From positions 1 through 35,254 of the forward strand of contig JAEOSY010000421.1 in NCBI GenBank assembly GCA_016840125.1: a stretch of DNA of 35,254 bases. Reading direction: 5' to 3'. Below are positions 14,351-22,372 of the stretch, piece by piece. How positions within the stretch are numbered: the stretch's first letter is position 1; each line of letters begins with the position of its first letter. A program made the position numbers and the translations under genes. The stretch comes from Candidatus Helarchaeota archaeon (lineage in GTDB: Archaea > Asgardarchaeota > Lokiarchaeia > Helarchaeales > HEL-GB-A). Below the pieces are notes generated by a model, which worked only from the letters and a program-made list of their open reading frames with translations, was not told where the DNA came from and did not search any database.

Positions 14351-15034
14351 TTACTTAACCCATATTTGTACTATGTGGCCATAAAGGACTCGTTTTATTC
14401 CCTCTAAATCATCACCGTACAAAATGGAAAATCCTTTTTCTTTTAAGAATTTATTTATGTTTATTTTCTTCTCTCTATATTTTTTCCCAATAAAAGGCTC
14501 CTCTTTTCCATGCAATGCTACATTTAAAATTCTAACCATATCAAGTGATTCTTTGAATGATTCATCCTCAAACAAGGTATATTCCCCACCCTCACAATTC
14601 ATTATCAACAAACCTATATCATTTATTTTATTCTTCCTACAAAACGTACCGAAAGTTCTGGCTGTAACTTCTTCTTCAATAAAAGACTCATTTTTACCAA
14701 AAACAAATCTTCTTTCTAACGAAGATGATTGTGTTATGCCATTCCTATCCGAAAAGACAGGAACAGTCCCATTTCTATTTGTTATAGCCATTTTATGAGC
14801 AATCACATTCTCGATCCCCTTTGTTCTATTGATTAATTCCTTATAATTGTAAGAGAGAGGCTCAATAGCATGAAAGATTTTATTTGGGAACCTTTCCGCG
14901 TGTTCTATAATAGTATCCCCAACACACGCACCAATATCTATTACACATTTCCCAGCTTTTCCGAGCTTGTTCAATCGAATACCTATCAAGGTGTTCAAAT
15001 AAGGCCACTTATCTTTTCGCATTTTATTTTCCAT
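14351..15034 (-). CDS. FkbM-family methyltransferase
   Basis: This 227-residue protein has an SAM-binding core KCVIDIGACVGDTIIEHAE at about 29-47, an acidic loop-strand end HAIEPLSYNY, and the FkbM-typical LLIMNCEGGEYTLFE late in the fold. FkbM enzymes mostly O-methylate sugars or glycan-linked groups. It is the last gene of the glycan operon. ATG 15034 has GGAAG 7 nt upstream; ATG 15022, one base past the previous stop, is an alternative start. Confidence 0.82.
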   Translation of the reverse strand: MENKMRKDKWPYLNTLIGIRLNKLGKAGKCVIDIGACVGDTIIEHAERFPNKIFHAIEPLSYNYKELINRTKGIENVIAHKMAITNRNGTVPVFSDRNGITQSSSLERRFVFGKNESFIEEEVTARTFGTFCRKNKINDIGLLIMNCEGGEYTLFEDESFKESLDMVRILNVALHGKEEPFIGKKYREKKININKFLKEKGFSILYGDDLEGIKRVLYGHIVQIWVK

Positions 15035-15635
15035 TCACAGCTTCCATATACAAACTGGTATCTTTGTATCTTGCAAAATCCAACCCATTATACACAGGGG
15101 AGCAAATATTATATTGTTTTCTGTGTATGTCTTTAAATCCGTTTTTACCTAACCACCACACCATAGAATTATAATCAAAAGCAGTATTATGTCCACTACG
15201 ACGAGACGGTTTGCCTCTCACATATTTTGGTCCTACACTATAGAAACATGTCATTAGATAACCTAATGTCGTCTTTGGGAAAGGGTTATTATCTCTCTCC
15301 TTTGCATGTCTCATAAAGAAAACATTATCTGAATTTACATACGCACGTATAAATATTTCCACGTCTGGGACCACTATTCTAATTCTTCCCCCCAGTTTTA
15401 ATGTTCGCTTTATTTCCCCAAAGACAAATGGAAACTCTTCCATATAAACATGCTCTAACGTTTCAGATGTGTAATAATTATCCACTTCATTGTCTCTTAA
15501 TGGGAATGGCTCCCCAGAATTTAGGTTGTGCCTGTATTTTGGTTGCCCTACTATGTCCAGAACTTCCCAGCCCTTCTTAGCTTGTTCCGAAACCTTATGC
15601 CAATTCTTCCACCCACCAATATTTACATTTAACAT
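15024..15635 (-). CDS. SAM-dependent methyltransferase (Methyltransf_11-like)
   Basis: This 203-residue protein contains YTSETLEHVYMEEFPFVFGE and LKLGGRIRIVVPDVE, typical of class I methyltransferases in polysaccharide clusters. The usual N-terminal GxGxG loop is poor (LNVNIGGWKNW), so SAM binding may be altered. A strong AAAGGGGG ribosome site lies just upstream, built into the end of the preceding gene. It probably modifies a glycan. Confidence 0.75.
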   Translation of the reverse strand: MLNVNIGGWKNWHKVSEQAKKGWEVLDIVGQPKYRHNLNSGEPFPLRDNEVDNYYTSETLEHVYMEEFPFVFGEIKRTLKLGGRIRIVVPDVEIFIRAYVNSDNVFFMRHAKERDNNPFPKTTLGYLMTCFYSVGPKYVRGKPSRRSGHNTAFDYNSMVWWLGKNGFKDIHRKQYNICSPVYNGLDFARYKDTSLYMEAVNGK

Positions 15636-15636
15636 T

Positions 15637-16734
15637 TTACCCCCTTTTCAAATAATAAAAATCTCTACGCTCATTAAGTCTCCCTTCTTCATTCTTACAC
15701 TGACATATCTTATGACTAATCACCCTAAACCCATCATCCTCCATGCACTTAATATGATTGTAGTCCCCCCTATTAAAATTCCTACTCTCAAATAGGATAA
15801 CACCATTCCTTTTTAACAATGGTGTGTAAACCTTTTTCACCAAAGCCGCAAAACTCTTCAACGACTTTGGGTGTACCGCCAACGATAAAATTAAATCAAA
15901 CTTCAGCGTAGATTTAAAATTAAGAATATTTTCATTGTAGAAAAAACAATTCTTTGTCCCAAGATAAGATTTGATTAAATTAGCTGTATCTATATGACAT
16001 TGATTATTTTCAACACCATGAACCTCCTTCACTCTCCTTGATAAATAGACGGAGAAACAACCCATGTTGGAACCCAATTCCAGAACAACAGAATCCAAAT
16101 TGATGTAATTCTCCAAACCGTAAATCTCATATCTTTGTTCTGTAGGCCGCCTTCCAATCAGACCTATTTCTTCCAATCCTTGATAGCATCTATAATGGCC
16201 CTTTTCCGGTTGGAGATTTTCTATTTCCTGTAACAATATTGCCTGACTTTCTTTTTCTCTTTTCATGTATTTCTCTTTCCAATGTAAAAAATTATTCTTT
16301 ATGTATAAAGGTGTATTCTTAAAAATACGACTATTGATTGTATAATCCCTATTCCAACCCCCAATTTGGTCTGGTGGACTCTTGCAAATATTTATTTTCT
16401 TTACACCCAAATAGATATAAGCAGCTAATCGTTTTGCCCCCTCTGTAGGGTACATTTTTCCATCCACCATATAAATTGGAATTAGTGGTATGGATCGACC
16501 GGCTTTTATTCTTCTCGTTATGTACATCAGACGCATATAATCACATCCAAGGTATTCTTTATCAACATTATATAAAGTGCCAGCTACCATACCTCTTCGC
16601 AATTTTGTGCTCCCCGAATTCAATGCAAACTGCCTCCATATTCTCTTTCCGTTAGGAACGGATAAAGTATAAACGTAAAAATACACATAATCTTCTCTAT
16701 AATCCAAACAAAGATCATTAACATATATTATCAC
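15637..16734 (-). CDS. ParB-like domain fused to class I methyltransferase
   Basis: Two parts are visible in 365 residues. Residues about 80-118 read like a ParB/sulfiredoxin-type domain: PLIPIYMVDGKMYPTEGAKR then LAAYIYLGVKKINI, matching the pattern of a target-residue segment followed by R-x-x-A-x-x-x-L-G. Residues about 213-335 are a class I methyltransferase with motif I VLELGSNMGCFSVYLSRR, then FDLILSLAVHP and a late FESRN strand. ParB-like domains can bind or hydrolyse nucleotides. In a glycan operon the fusion may methylate a sugar or act on an activated precursor. Function is not assigned further. Confidence 0.68.
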   Translation of the reverse strand: MIIYVNDLCLDYREDYVYFYVYTLSVPNGKRIWRQFALNSGSTKLRRGMVAGTLYNVDKEYLGCDYMRLMYITRRIKAGRSIPLIPIYMVDGKMYPTEGAKRLAAYIYLGVKKINICKSPPDQIGGWNRDYTINSRIFKNTPLYIKNNFLHWKEKYMKREKESQAILLQEIENLQPEKGHYRCYQGLEEIGLIGRRPTEQRYEIYGLENYINLDSVVLELGSNMGCFSVYLSRRVKEVHGVENNQCHIDTANLIKSYLGTKNCFFYNENILNFKSTLKFDLILSLAVHPKSLKSFAALVKKVYTPLLKRNGVILFESRNFNRGDYNHIKCMEDDGFRVISHKICQCKNEEGRLNERRDFYYLKRG

Positions 16735-17470
16735 TATGCACTCCCAAGTATTTACGAAGCAATTCCGGTGATCCTATTGAGTAAACATCATTCACAAAAT
16801 AAGGCAACATCAACGACTCGATTGGGTAATAATTGAAAGCGGGGGCCAAATAAAACTCACCATTTACTCTGAAGTCATCCTCAATCATCCTATTTATTGC
16901 ATTAACAAGATTGTGCCCACTTGAACTATAGTACACACCTACATTAGCCACATTACTCACAACCTCTTTCTCTACCCATTCCTCTATTTCTAAATTATCA
17001 CTGAGTACAACAAAACTATGACTTGAATTCCTACTATTATACACTATAGTTCCTGCATCCACATCATATTTCCTGAAGAAATCAAAACTGGACTGCATGT
17101 AGTTGTCTTGTAATATAACTTGGTCACAATTACACACGTACACAGGATCATTATTATTTATATATTTCTCAACTGCTAAAACAGTATCAGCACAACCCTC
17201 GGTTTTTTCCTTTAATACTACAAGATTTGTCTCTATATGAAATTTTTTTCCAACATGTTTCAGTACATAATGCAATCTATCAATATACCCGTTGCTCTCC
17301 AAATGAATAACAATCAACTCCGAGTTTCTTGGTATTTGCATTTTCTCAATCACATGTTGTATCATCGACATTCCAAACACATTAATGAATGGTTTTGGTT
17401 CTTTGTATCCCGCATCAGAAAATCGGATGCCAGTTCCAGCCATCGGAAGGACTATTCTTAAATTAGACAT
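16718..17470 (-). CDS. Sugar-1-phosphate nucleotidyltransferase
   Basis: This 250-residue GT-A-fold nucleotidyltransferase opens with the signature LPMAGTGIRFSDAGYKEPKP (residues about 8-27), followed by the conserved N-V-F-G and a YVCNCDQVI strand with a metal-binding Asp. It would activate a hexose phosphate to an NDP-sugar. Legionaminic acid pathways use a related guanylyltransferase (PtmE), so a nonulosonate precursor role is possible, but ordinary NDP-glucose synthesis is equally likely. It overlaps the next gene by 17 nt. Confidence 0.75.
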   Translation of the reverse strand: MSNLRIVLPMAGTGIRFSDAGYKEPKPFINVFGMSMIQHVIEKMQIPRNSELIVIHLESNGYIDRLHYVLKHVGKKFHIETNLVVLKEKTEGCADTVLAVEKYINNNDPVYVCNCDQVILQDNYMQSSFDFFRKYDVDAGTIVYNSRNSSHSFVVLSDNLEIEEWVEKEVVSNVANVGVYYSSSGHNLVNAINRMIEDDFRVNGEFYLAPAFNYYPIESLMLPYFVNDVYSIGSPELLRKYLGVHSDNIC

Positions 17471-17480
17471 AATTTACCCT

Positions 17481-18206
17481 TTATGTAAGTATTTCTCGCC
17501 TTATTTTCCAACGGTATAAATCATTGTGATAGCCGTGAAGCCCAATAAAGCGAATACAATTACTGTCACCGAATATTTTGCACACTCTTGCAAACCATAA
17601 GGAATGAATATTCTTTGAGTAGTATTTCCATTCAGGGGACAGAAACTTTGACATGGTTTCTCTATCAGCTATGAAAAACAAATCCAAAAGTAATTTTCTT
17701 GATATGGATGTATCCTTCCCTTCAGCCAATTCCCACGCAGCCCTTGTCTTCCCACGATCCCAACACATAGCGGAAACATACACACAACCGTTCTCCAATT
17801 TACCAAAGTCGATTGTGCTATACACCAATAGATCAAAACGACCCAACATCACCCAATCATAACGGATATTACATTTCTTTTCATACTCTTCAAGTAATCT
17901 CATGGACTCCTTAATGCTATACCATTTACTATACACCCGGAACAAAATCTTATCGTTCAAATACTCATCATCTATTGGAAAATCCGTCTTTTGCCTCTCA
18001 GCTTTCATTAATTTTGGATTATATAAATCTTGAAGATCATTGGCATATTCGACAGACCACGTATGAAAGAACACATCACTCTTGTTTACATCTATGATGT
18101 TCCTGTGCAAGTTCTTTGAACAATAAGTATAATCAATAACCGTTCCTTTCCCATTCTTATTCCTAATCCCACCGACTAAGCCAGATAAACAAAGTGCTGA
18201 TTTCAT
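17481..18206 (-). CDS. Glycan-cluster protein, putative glycosyltransferase
   Basis: This 241-residue protein begins KSALCLSGLVGGIRN and then has SDVFFHTWSVEY, a pairing I recognise in poorly characterised proteins of polysaccharide and phage glycan clusters that are thought to be glycosyltransferases. YDWVMLGRFDLLVY resembles the strand and Asp-containing loop of a GT-A-like fold. The specific sugar is unknown. It overlaps the gene before it by 4 nt. Confidence 0.55.
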   Translation of the reverse strand: MKSALCLSGLVGGIRNKNGKGTVIDYTYCSKNLHRNIIDVNKSDVFFHTWSVEYANDLQDLYNPKLMKAERQKTDFPIDDEYLNDKILFRVYSKWYSIKESMRLLEEYEKKCNIRYDWVMLGRFDLLVYSTIDFGKLENGCVYVSAMCWDRGKTRAAWELAEGKDTSISRKLLLDLFFIADRETMSKFLSPEWKYYSKNIHSLWFARVCKIFGDSNCIRFIGLHGYHNDLYRWKIRREILT

Positions 18207-18784
18207 GGTTTCCTCACCATTATGTATTCTTCATATTTTCTGCCTTTATTATACACATTAAAATACTCTGATAATTTATCTATACATTCCTTAACTTCCT
18301 CTTTTTCTATACAAAAATCAGGAACAAAAGAATGAAACTGAACAAATATAAATTTACACAAACAAAAAATTTCAATAGATGTACTCTTTATTATTTCTAT
18401 TTCCGACCCTTCACAATTTAATAGCAATTTGTCTATTTCCCCATATCTCTCAAAAACAGAAGATAATATACCAGCCATTGAAATAACTTTCACTTTCCTA
18501 CCCACCTCTTTCGTAGTTAAATGGCTTTTTGTCCTCCACTCATCGAAATATGAATACCTTTCATGTCCACCAACAGCAGAATCGCTGCCCGTAAACCATT
18601 CATATTCCTTACTGTATTTTTCATATTCCTTGTAAACAACTGGCAAAGGATCGTAGGCCAACACATACTTTGGATTCGTTTTACTTATTATTGGAATATC
18701 CGTACCATGAAAATAACCAACACTTACAATCACTTCACTGTCACATATATTAACATGCCTTCTCAAAGTAATCATGTCATACAA
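18203..18784 (-). CDS. FkbM-like methyltransferase (second copy type)
   Basis: This 193-residue protein shares with FkbM enzymes the DKLLLNCEGSEIEII segment and an early strand SEVIVSVGYFHGTDIPII with AYDPLP in place of the usual E-P acidic end. Motif I is degenerate (SVGYFHGTD). It may be a divergent or weakened SAM methyltransferase. It overlaps both neighbours. Confidence 0.6.
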   Translation of the reverse strand: MYDMITLRRHVNICDSEVIVSVGYFHGTDIPIISKTNPKYVLAYDPLPVVYKEYEKYSKEYEWFTGSDSAVGGHERYSYFDEWRTKSHLTTKEVGRKVKVISMAGILSSVFERYGEIDKLLLNCEGSEIEIIKSTSIEIFCLCKFIFVQFHSFVPDFCIEKEEVKECIDKLSEYFNVYNKGRKYEEYIMVRKP

Positions 18785-19641
18785 TCCCCAAATTTTTCTC
18801 TAACTTTCTTCTCGCTCTCAAACACATGCCATTTTCCGGCATATGATTTGTTACCCATAGCCTTTTCAACGTCTCTAATATTCTCTACAATCCTCATCAC
18901 TCCTCCCTTCTCTATACTTGCTGCTTGATCCGACCCATATCTACTCCGATCCAAAGTAATATGAAACTCAATCATTTCAGCACCCAAAGCAGCAGCAACA
19001 ATACAAAATGTTGTACTCGAACTATGATTAGAAAAGCCCACCTTTGCATATGGACAATGCTCCCCCATAAAATGTGTATAATCATTCTTTAGGGTTTGTA
19101 TAAACGATAAATTCATTTCGTCTACTGGTGTTGGATAAGTTGAGGTACAAACGAGTATATATCTTACTTGATCTTCCCAAAACACCTTCACAGCTTCACA
19201 AAACTCTTCTTCCGTTATCATACCTGTAGATAATATTACTGGTATACCAGTATCACGTATCGTTTTGAGCAGCTTCACATTTGTCATACAAGGACTGGCT
19301 ACCTTAATGTACGGCATCCTGTATTTCGTCAGAAATTTTACAGATTCAAAATCCCATGGGGAAGCAAACCATCCAATTCCAACATCGTGACAATAATCAT
19401 CTATCATGGTGTAATCATCGAGTCCAAATTCCAATCCATTCTTTTGCTCCCTATTTGTAATTCCCCAAGGAGATTCACGATATTTGTCCAGATACTCCTG
19501 CTTGTATACCAACTCTACGTTCCTTTTTTGGAATTTCACATAATCACAACCAGCGTCTACGGCTATATCAATCATATCCAATGCAGTTCTGATATTCCCG
19601 TTATGATTGATCCCAATTTCAGCTACTATTTTGATACTCAT
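18772..19641 (-). CDS. neuB-like: NeuB-type nonulosonate (sialic acid family) synthase without SAF domain
   Basis: The chosen start gives MSIKIVAEIG with an AGGAG site upstream. The 289-residue protein has the NeuB TIM-barrel: AEIGINHNGN, DYVKFQKRN, FASPWD, KVASPCMTN, STGMITEEE, VGFSNHS, and EFHITLDRSRYGSDQAAS with metal and substrate residues. It condenses an N-acyl hexosamine with phosphoenolpyruvate to a nine-carbon sugar acid. Classical NeuB enzymes are about 345 residues with a C-terminal SAF (antifreeze-like) domain, which is absent here. The product (neuraminic, legionaminic or other) cannot be told. No NeuC epimerase is seen, so the hexosamine may come from the host. Confidence 0.88.
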   Translation of the reverse strand: MSIKIVAEIGINHNGNIRTALDMIDIAVDAGCDYVKFQKRNVELVYKQEYLDKYRESPWGITNREQKNGLEFGLDDYTMIDDYCHDVGIGWFASPWDFESVKFLTKYRMPYIKVASPCMTNVKLLKTIRDTGIPVILSTGMITEEEFCEAVKVFWEDQVRYILVCTSTYPTPVDEMNLSFIQTLKNDYTHFMGEHCPYAKVGFSNHSSSTTFCIVAAALGAEMIEFHITLDRSRYGSDQAASIEKGGVMRIVENIRDVEKAMGNKSYAGKWHVFESEKKVREKFGDCMT

Positions 19642-19643
19642 AA

Positions 19644-20432
19644 TTATTCTCCTGTTGGAACCCCCCAATAATCACAAATAGAACACAAGGGTATGTCTTT
19701 ACGCTTCCCTTCAATATGTTTATTCAACCATTCACGTCGCAATTTTCCATTCCATACATCCTCCAAGTTTTCTCTATTAATATTACCAAACACACCTAAC
19801 CTATTTGGATCAAATCGCACACACATAGACACATCACCAAAACGATCTATTGCAAGATGGTGTAGAAAATCCTGACATATTCCTGTTTCCGGGACTGTGG
19901 GACTCTTCTTCAAATAATTGAAACTGCCCATCGGACTGTGTATTAAACGTCGAGCTACGATTACATCATACTGTTTGTATCTGGAAATGTCCACGTCACC
20001 CATGACCCGAACCACTATCATCGGTTTTCGATTTCCCTTTATCTTCATAAATTTCTCAAATATTTCGTACTGTTCTTCCGCTTCATCATCCCTCTCGAAA
20101 ACAGATAAAGACAAAGAATCCAAATTATCTATGATCTCATCTGCTTGCCTTACCAATAATTTTCCGTTTGTGTCCAAAGCTGTAATTTGATGTTTGAAAA
20201 GTCTGATAGCCTTTCCCAATTTTGCGTATAGTAGAGGTTCTCCATTATTATGAAGCTGCACCACTACATGTATAGGCAATTGGTATGCTATCCTTATCAA
20301 CATGTCGAATGGCATGTCCCCCCATTCAATATTAAGGTTGTCCTTCTCTATCTGACGACGACCACACATCCAACAGGCTTTGTTACACCTACTTGTCAAC
20401 TCTATATTAATTCTTGCTAATCCATCCATCAC
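19644..20432 (-). CDS. Radical SAM / SPASM protein
   Basis: This 262-residue protein has the radical SAM motif CNKACWMC at about residues 16-23, LDTNG for the SAM region, and a SPASM-like C-terminus with Cys residues in CQDF, DVSMCV and PLCSICDYWG that could bind a second Fe-S cluster. NINRENLEDVWNGKLRREW is the standard SPASM linker wording. The substrate is unknown; such enzymes modify peptides, sugars or cofactors. It sits between NeuB and the aminotransferase, so a sugar or aminated precursor is a reasonable guess. Confidence 0.85.
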   Translation of the reverse strand: MMDGLARINIELTSRCNKACWMCGRRQIEKDNLNIEWGDMPFDMLIRIAYQLPIHVVVQLHNNGEPLLYAKLGKAIRLFKHQITALDTNGKLLVRQADEIIDNLDSLSLSVFERDDEAEEQYEIFEKFMKIKGNRKPMIVVRVMGDVDISRYKQYDVIVARRLIHSPMGSFNYLKKSPTVPETGICQDFLHHLAIDRFGDVSMCVRFDPNRLGVFGNINRENLEDVWNGKLRREWLNKHIEGKRKDIPLCSICDYWGVPTGE

Positions 20433-20437
20433 GTGTC

Positions 20438-21394
20438 CTACTTGAATAAATATGGTGAAGCCCCCTCACCCTTATTCCCAGAATCCCATTTTTTAATCTG
20501 CCCGACAATATCTACATTGACTTGGCTACTCCATTCTCTTAGTAACAATCTTGTTATTGGAAAGTCTTCGTTTATTGTCACACCGTCCAAAGAACGTACA
20601 GGCAAAATACAAAAAGGTGTTCCAGTCATAAAGGCTTCATCTGCTGTGTAAACATCATAAGGCTCTATATTCCTCTCGACAGGATTAAACCCTTGTACTG
20701 CTGCCAGAGATTTAACATATTCTCTGCTTATCCCTCTAAGAATATTCCTCCCCTGTGGAGTGATAATCTCATTTCCTTTCACAATAAAGAAGTTGTCCCC
20801 CGTCCCTTCAGCAATGAAACCACAAGGGTCCAAAAGCAAAGGCCAATTGTCCTCACCCTTAAACAAAGATGCCTGAATATTCGCGATCATGTAATGTAGC
20901 CGAGAGCGATTCTTTATCTTGGGGTCGAGATACATACTTGGTATAGCCCTCTGCGATGGGATAACCGCATTAATACCCCTGTCAAATAATCTCCCCATTC
21001 CTTGAATAGTCCATCTTAATGGGAAGTCAGAAATGACAACATTCGTTCCGGGACTCAATCCCTCTACATTATTGCTGTAAATAGACAATGGCCCCCTTGT
21101 CACATCTATCATCAACCGATGCTCATCATCGTCCTCAAATACAGGCTGGTTTTCAAATCCACATTGCCAGCACACATCAATCATCTCCTTTTTCGTTAAG
21201 GGACAATTTATCCTTAATATTTTCATAGAATTGTAGAGCCTGTCAATATGTTCATCCAACCTAAAATGAATTCGTTTGAAAGAACGGGTCATCTCAAATA
21301 CCATATCCCCAAACATCAGGGCAGAATCATAGATGGAAATTTTGGCTTCTGTCTCCGGCACAAACTCGCCATTAATATAAACAACCCTTTTCAT
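20438..21394 (-). CDS. Class IV PLP aminotransferase (BCAT / D-amino acid type)
   Basis: This 318-residue fold-type IV enzyme has YINGEFVPETEAKISIYDSA, GDMVFEMTRSF, RLDEHIDRLYNS, a catalytic-lysine region DPKIKNRSRLHYMIANIQAS, and the hallmark GFIAEGTGDNFFIVKGNEI before TPQGRNILRGISR. Relatives transaminate branched-chain or D-amino acids or make 4-amino-4-deoxychorismate-type products. Sugar aminotransferases of legionaminic pathways are DegT-type (fold I), so this is not one of those. Its role in a phage glycan operon is unclear: it may supply an amino or keto acid for an unusual sugar decoration. Confidence 0.85.
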   Translation of the reverse strand: MKRVVYINGEFVPETEAKISIYDSALMFGDMVFEMTRSFKRIHFRLDEHIDRLYNSMKILRINCPLTKKEMIDVCWQCGFENQPVFEDDDEHRLMIDVTRGPLSIYSNNVEGLSPGTNVVISDFPLRWTIQGMGRLFDRGINAVIPSQRAIPSMYLDPKIKNRSRLHYMIANIQASLFKGEDNWPLLLDPCGFIAEGTGDNFFIVKGNEIITPQGRNILRGISREYVKSLAAVQGFNPVERNIEPYDVYTADEAFMTGTPFCILPVRSLDGVTINEDFPITRLLLREWSSQVNVDIVGQIKKWDSGNKGEGASPYLFK

Positions 21395-22098
21395 ATAATT
21401 TCCTTCCTAATCAATCTTTCTATACAATGTAAATCCTTCTCCGTGTCTATTTCAAATGAGTTCCAATACCTTACGGGACTGTAACCAAACTTACCGCATA
21501 TTCTATTCTTGTGTTGCATAAATGACTTCTTCCAGAAAACATAAAATCCACCCGTTTCAATCAAAGTAAAATCCGTGTCCTGTCTCATCTTCCTTTCATT
21601 CGGATTGTGATTTAATGGATGCAAGTGGCTCGTCCACATTAACATATCGTTTACTTTGGCTGCACTAAAAAGAGAATCATACCCTTGTACCACAAGATTA
21701 AATATACCTTCCTCTATCTCATCAGGTGTGACCATAGGAGATGTAGCCTGAACAAAGACAATAATATCACATTTCTTTTTGGACACGAAACGTTCTATTG
21801 CTGCCTCAACAGGGGTATTATCCCCTGATATACTTTTAGGTCTGTCCACATATATCCCTCCATATTGCTCAGAGATACGACCTATTGTTAAACTGTCCGT
21901 ACTAACATATACCTCATTCACCCCAGCAGCTTTCAAAGCCAAAATGGTGTGTGCCACTAAGGGATAACCAGCAAATTGAACGATGTTCTTGTTCTTTATA
22001 CCTTTACTGCCAGAACGAGCGGGGATAAAACCAATCACCTTGAAAGATTTAAAAATTTCACCGATTTGTTCTCTTTTTAATTCCATTCCTTTCGGCAT
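21391..22098 (-). CDS. neuA-like: NeuA-type CMP-nonulosonate cytidylyltransferase
   Basis: This 235-residue protein has the CMP-sialic acid synthetase signature: FIPARSGSKGIKNKNIVQFA, then YPLVAHTI, VYVSTDS, RPKSISGDNTP, VFVQATSP and FYVFWKKSF. The reaction joins CTP and the sugar acid made by the NeuB-type enzyme (three genes further downstream in the operon) to give the CMP-activated donor for a sialyltransferase. The start at 22098 has GAGG about 9 nt upstream. It overlaps both neighbours. Confidence 0.9.
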   Translation of the reverse strand: MPKGMELKREQIGEIFKSFKVIGFIPARSGSKGIKNKNIVQFAGYPLVAHTILALKAAGVNEVYVSTDSLTIGRISEQYGGIYVDRPKSISGDNTPVEAAIERFVSKKKCDIIVFVQATSPMVTPDEIEEGIFNLVVQGYDSLFSAAKVNDMLMWTSHLHPLNHNPNERKMRQDTDFTLIETGGFYVFWKKSFMQHKNRICGKFGYSPVRYWNSFEIDTEKDLHCIERLIRKEII

Positions 22099-22372
22099 TT
22101 CTCAATTCCTCACGTAAACGTCTTAATCTTTCTACCTCTGCTCTGTCCTCATTCTTCTCCCATTGAGGCAACGAGCATTTGTATTCAACTAACTTATCGA
22201 CCAATTTTACACCTAACGAAAATGCTTCTTCCAATAAAACAACAATTTCCTCAAGTTCTTCGGGTTTATCAGAAAAACCCACTACCAACTTGTCGTATAT
22301 CTGTCGATGGACCTCACAAATTGATCGTTTAGAATTCACTCTCCAACTTTTATTGCCCTTTCTTAGTCCCAT
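22058..22372 (-). CDS. 104-residue hypothetical helical protein
   Basis: The protein is helical and charged, with CEVHRQIYDKLVVGFSDKPE in the middle and a basic, Arg-rich coiled C-terminus (AEVERLRRLREELRNAERN). It overlaps the NeuA-like gene by 41 nt in another frame and the upstream glycosyltransferase by 10 nt. It is not a recognised enzyme. It may be an adaptor in the glycan operon or an unrelated small phage protein. Confidence 0.6.
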   Translation of the reverse strand: MGLRKGNKSWRVNSKRSICEVHRQIYDKLVVGFSDKPEELEEIVVLLEEAFSLGVKLVDKLVEYKCSLPQWEKNEDRAEVERLRRLREELRNAERNGIKKRTNR

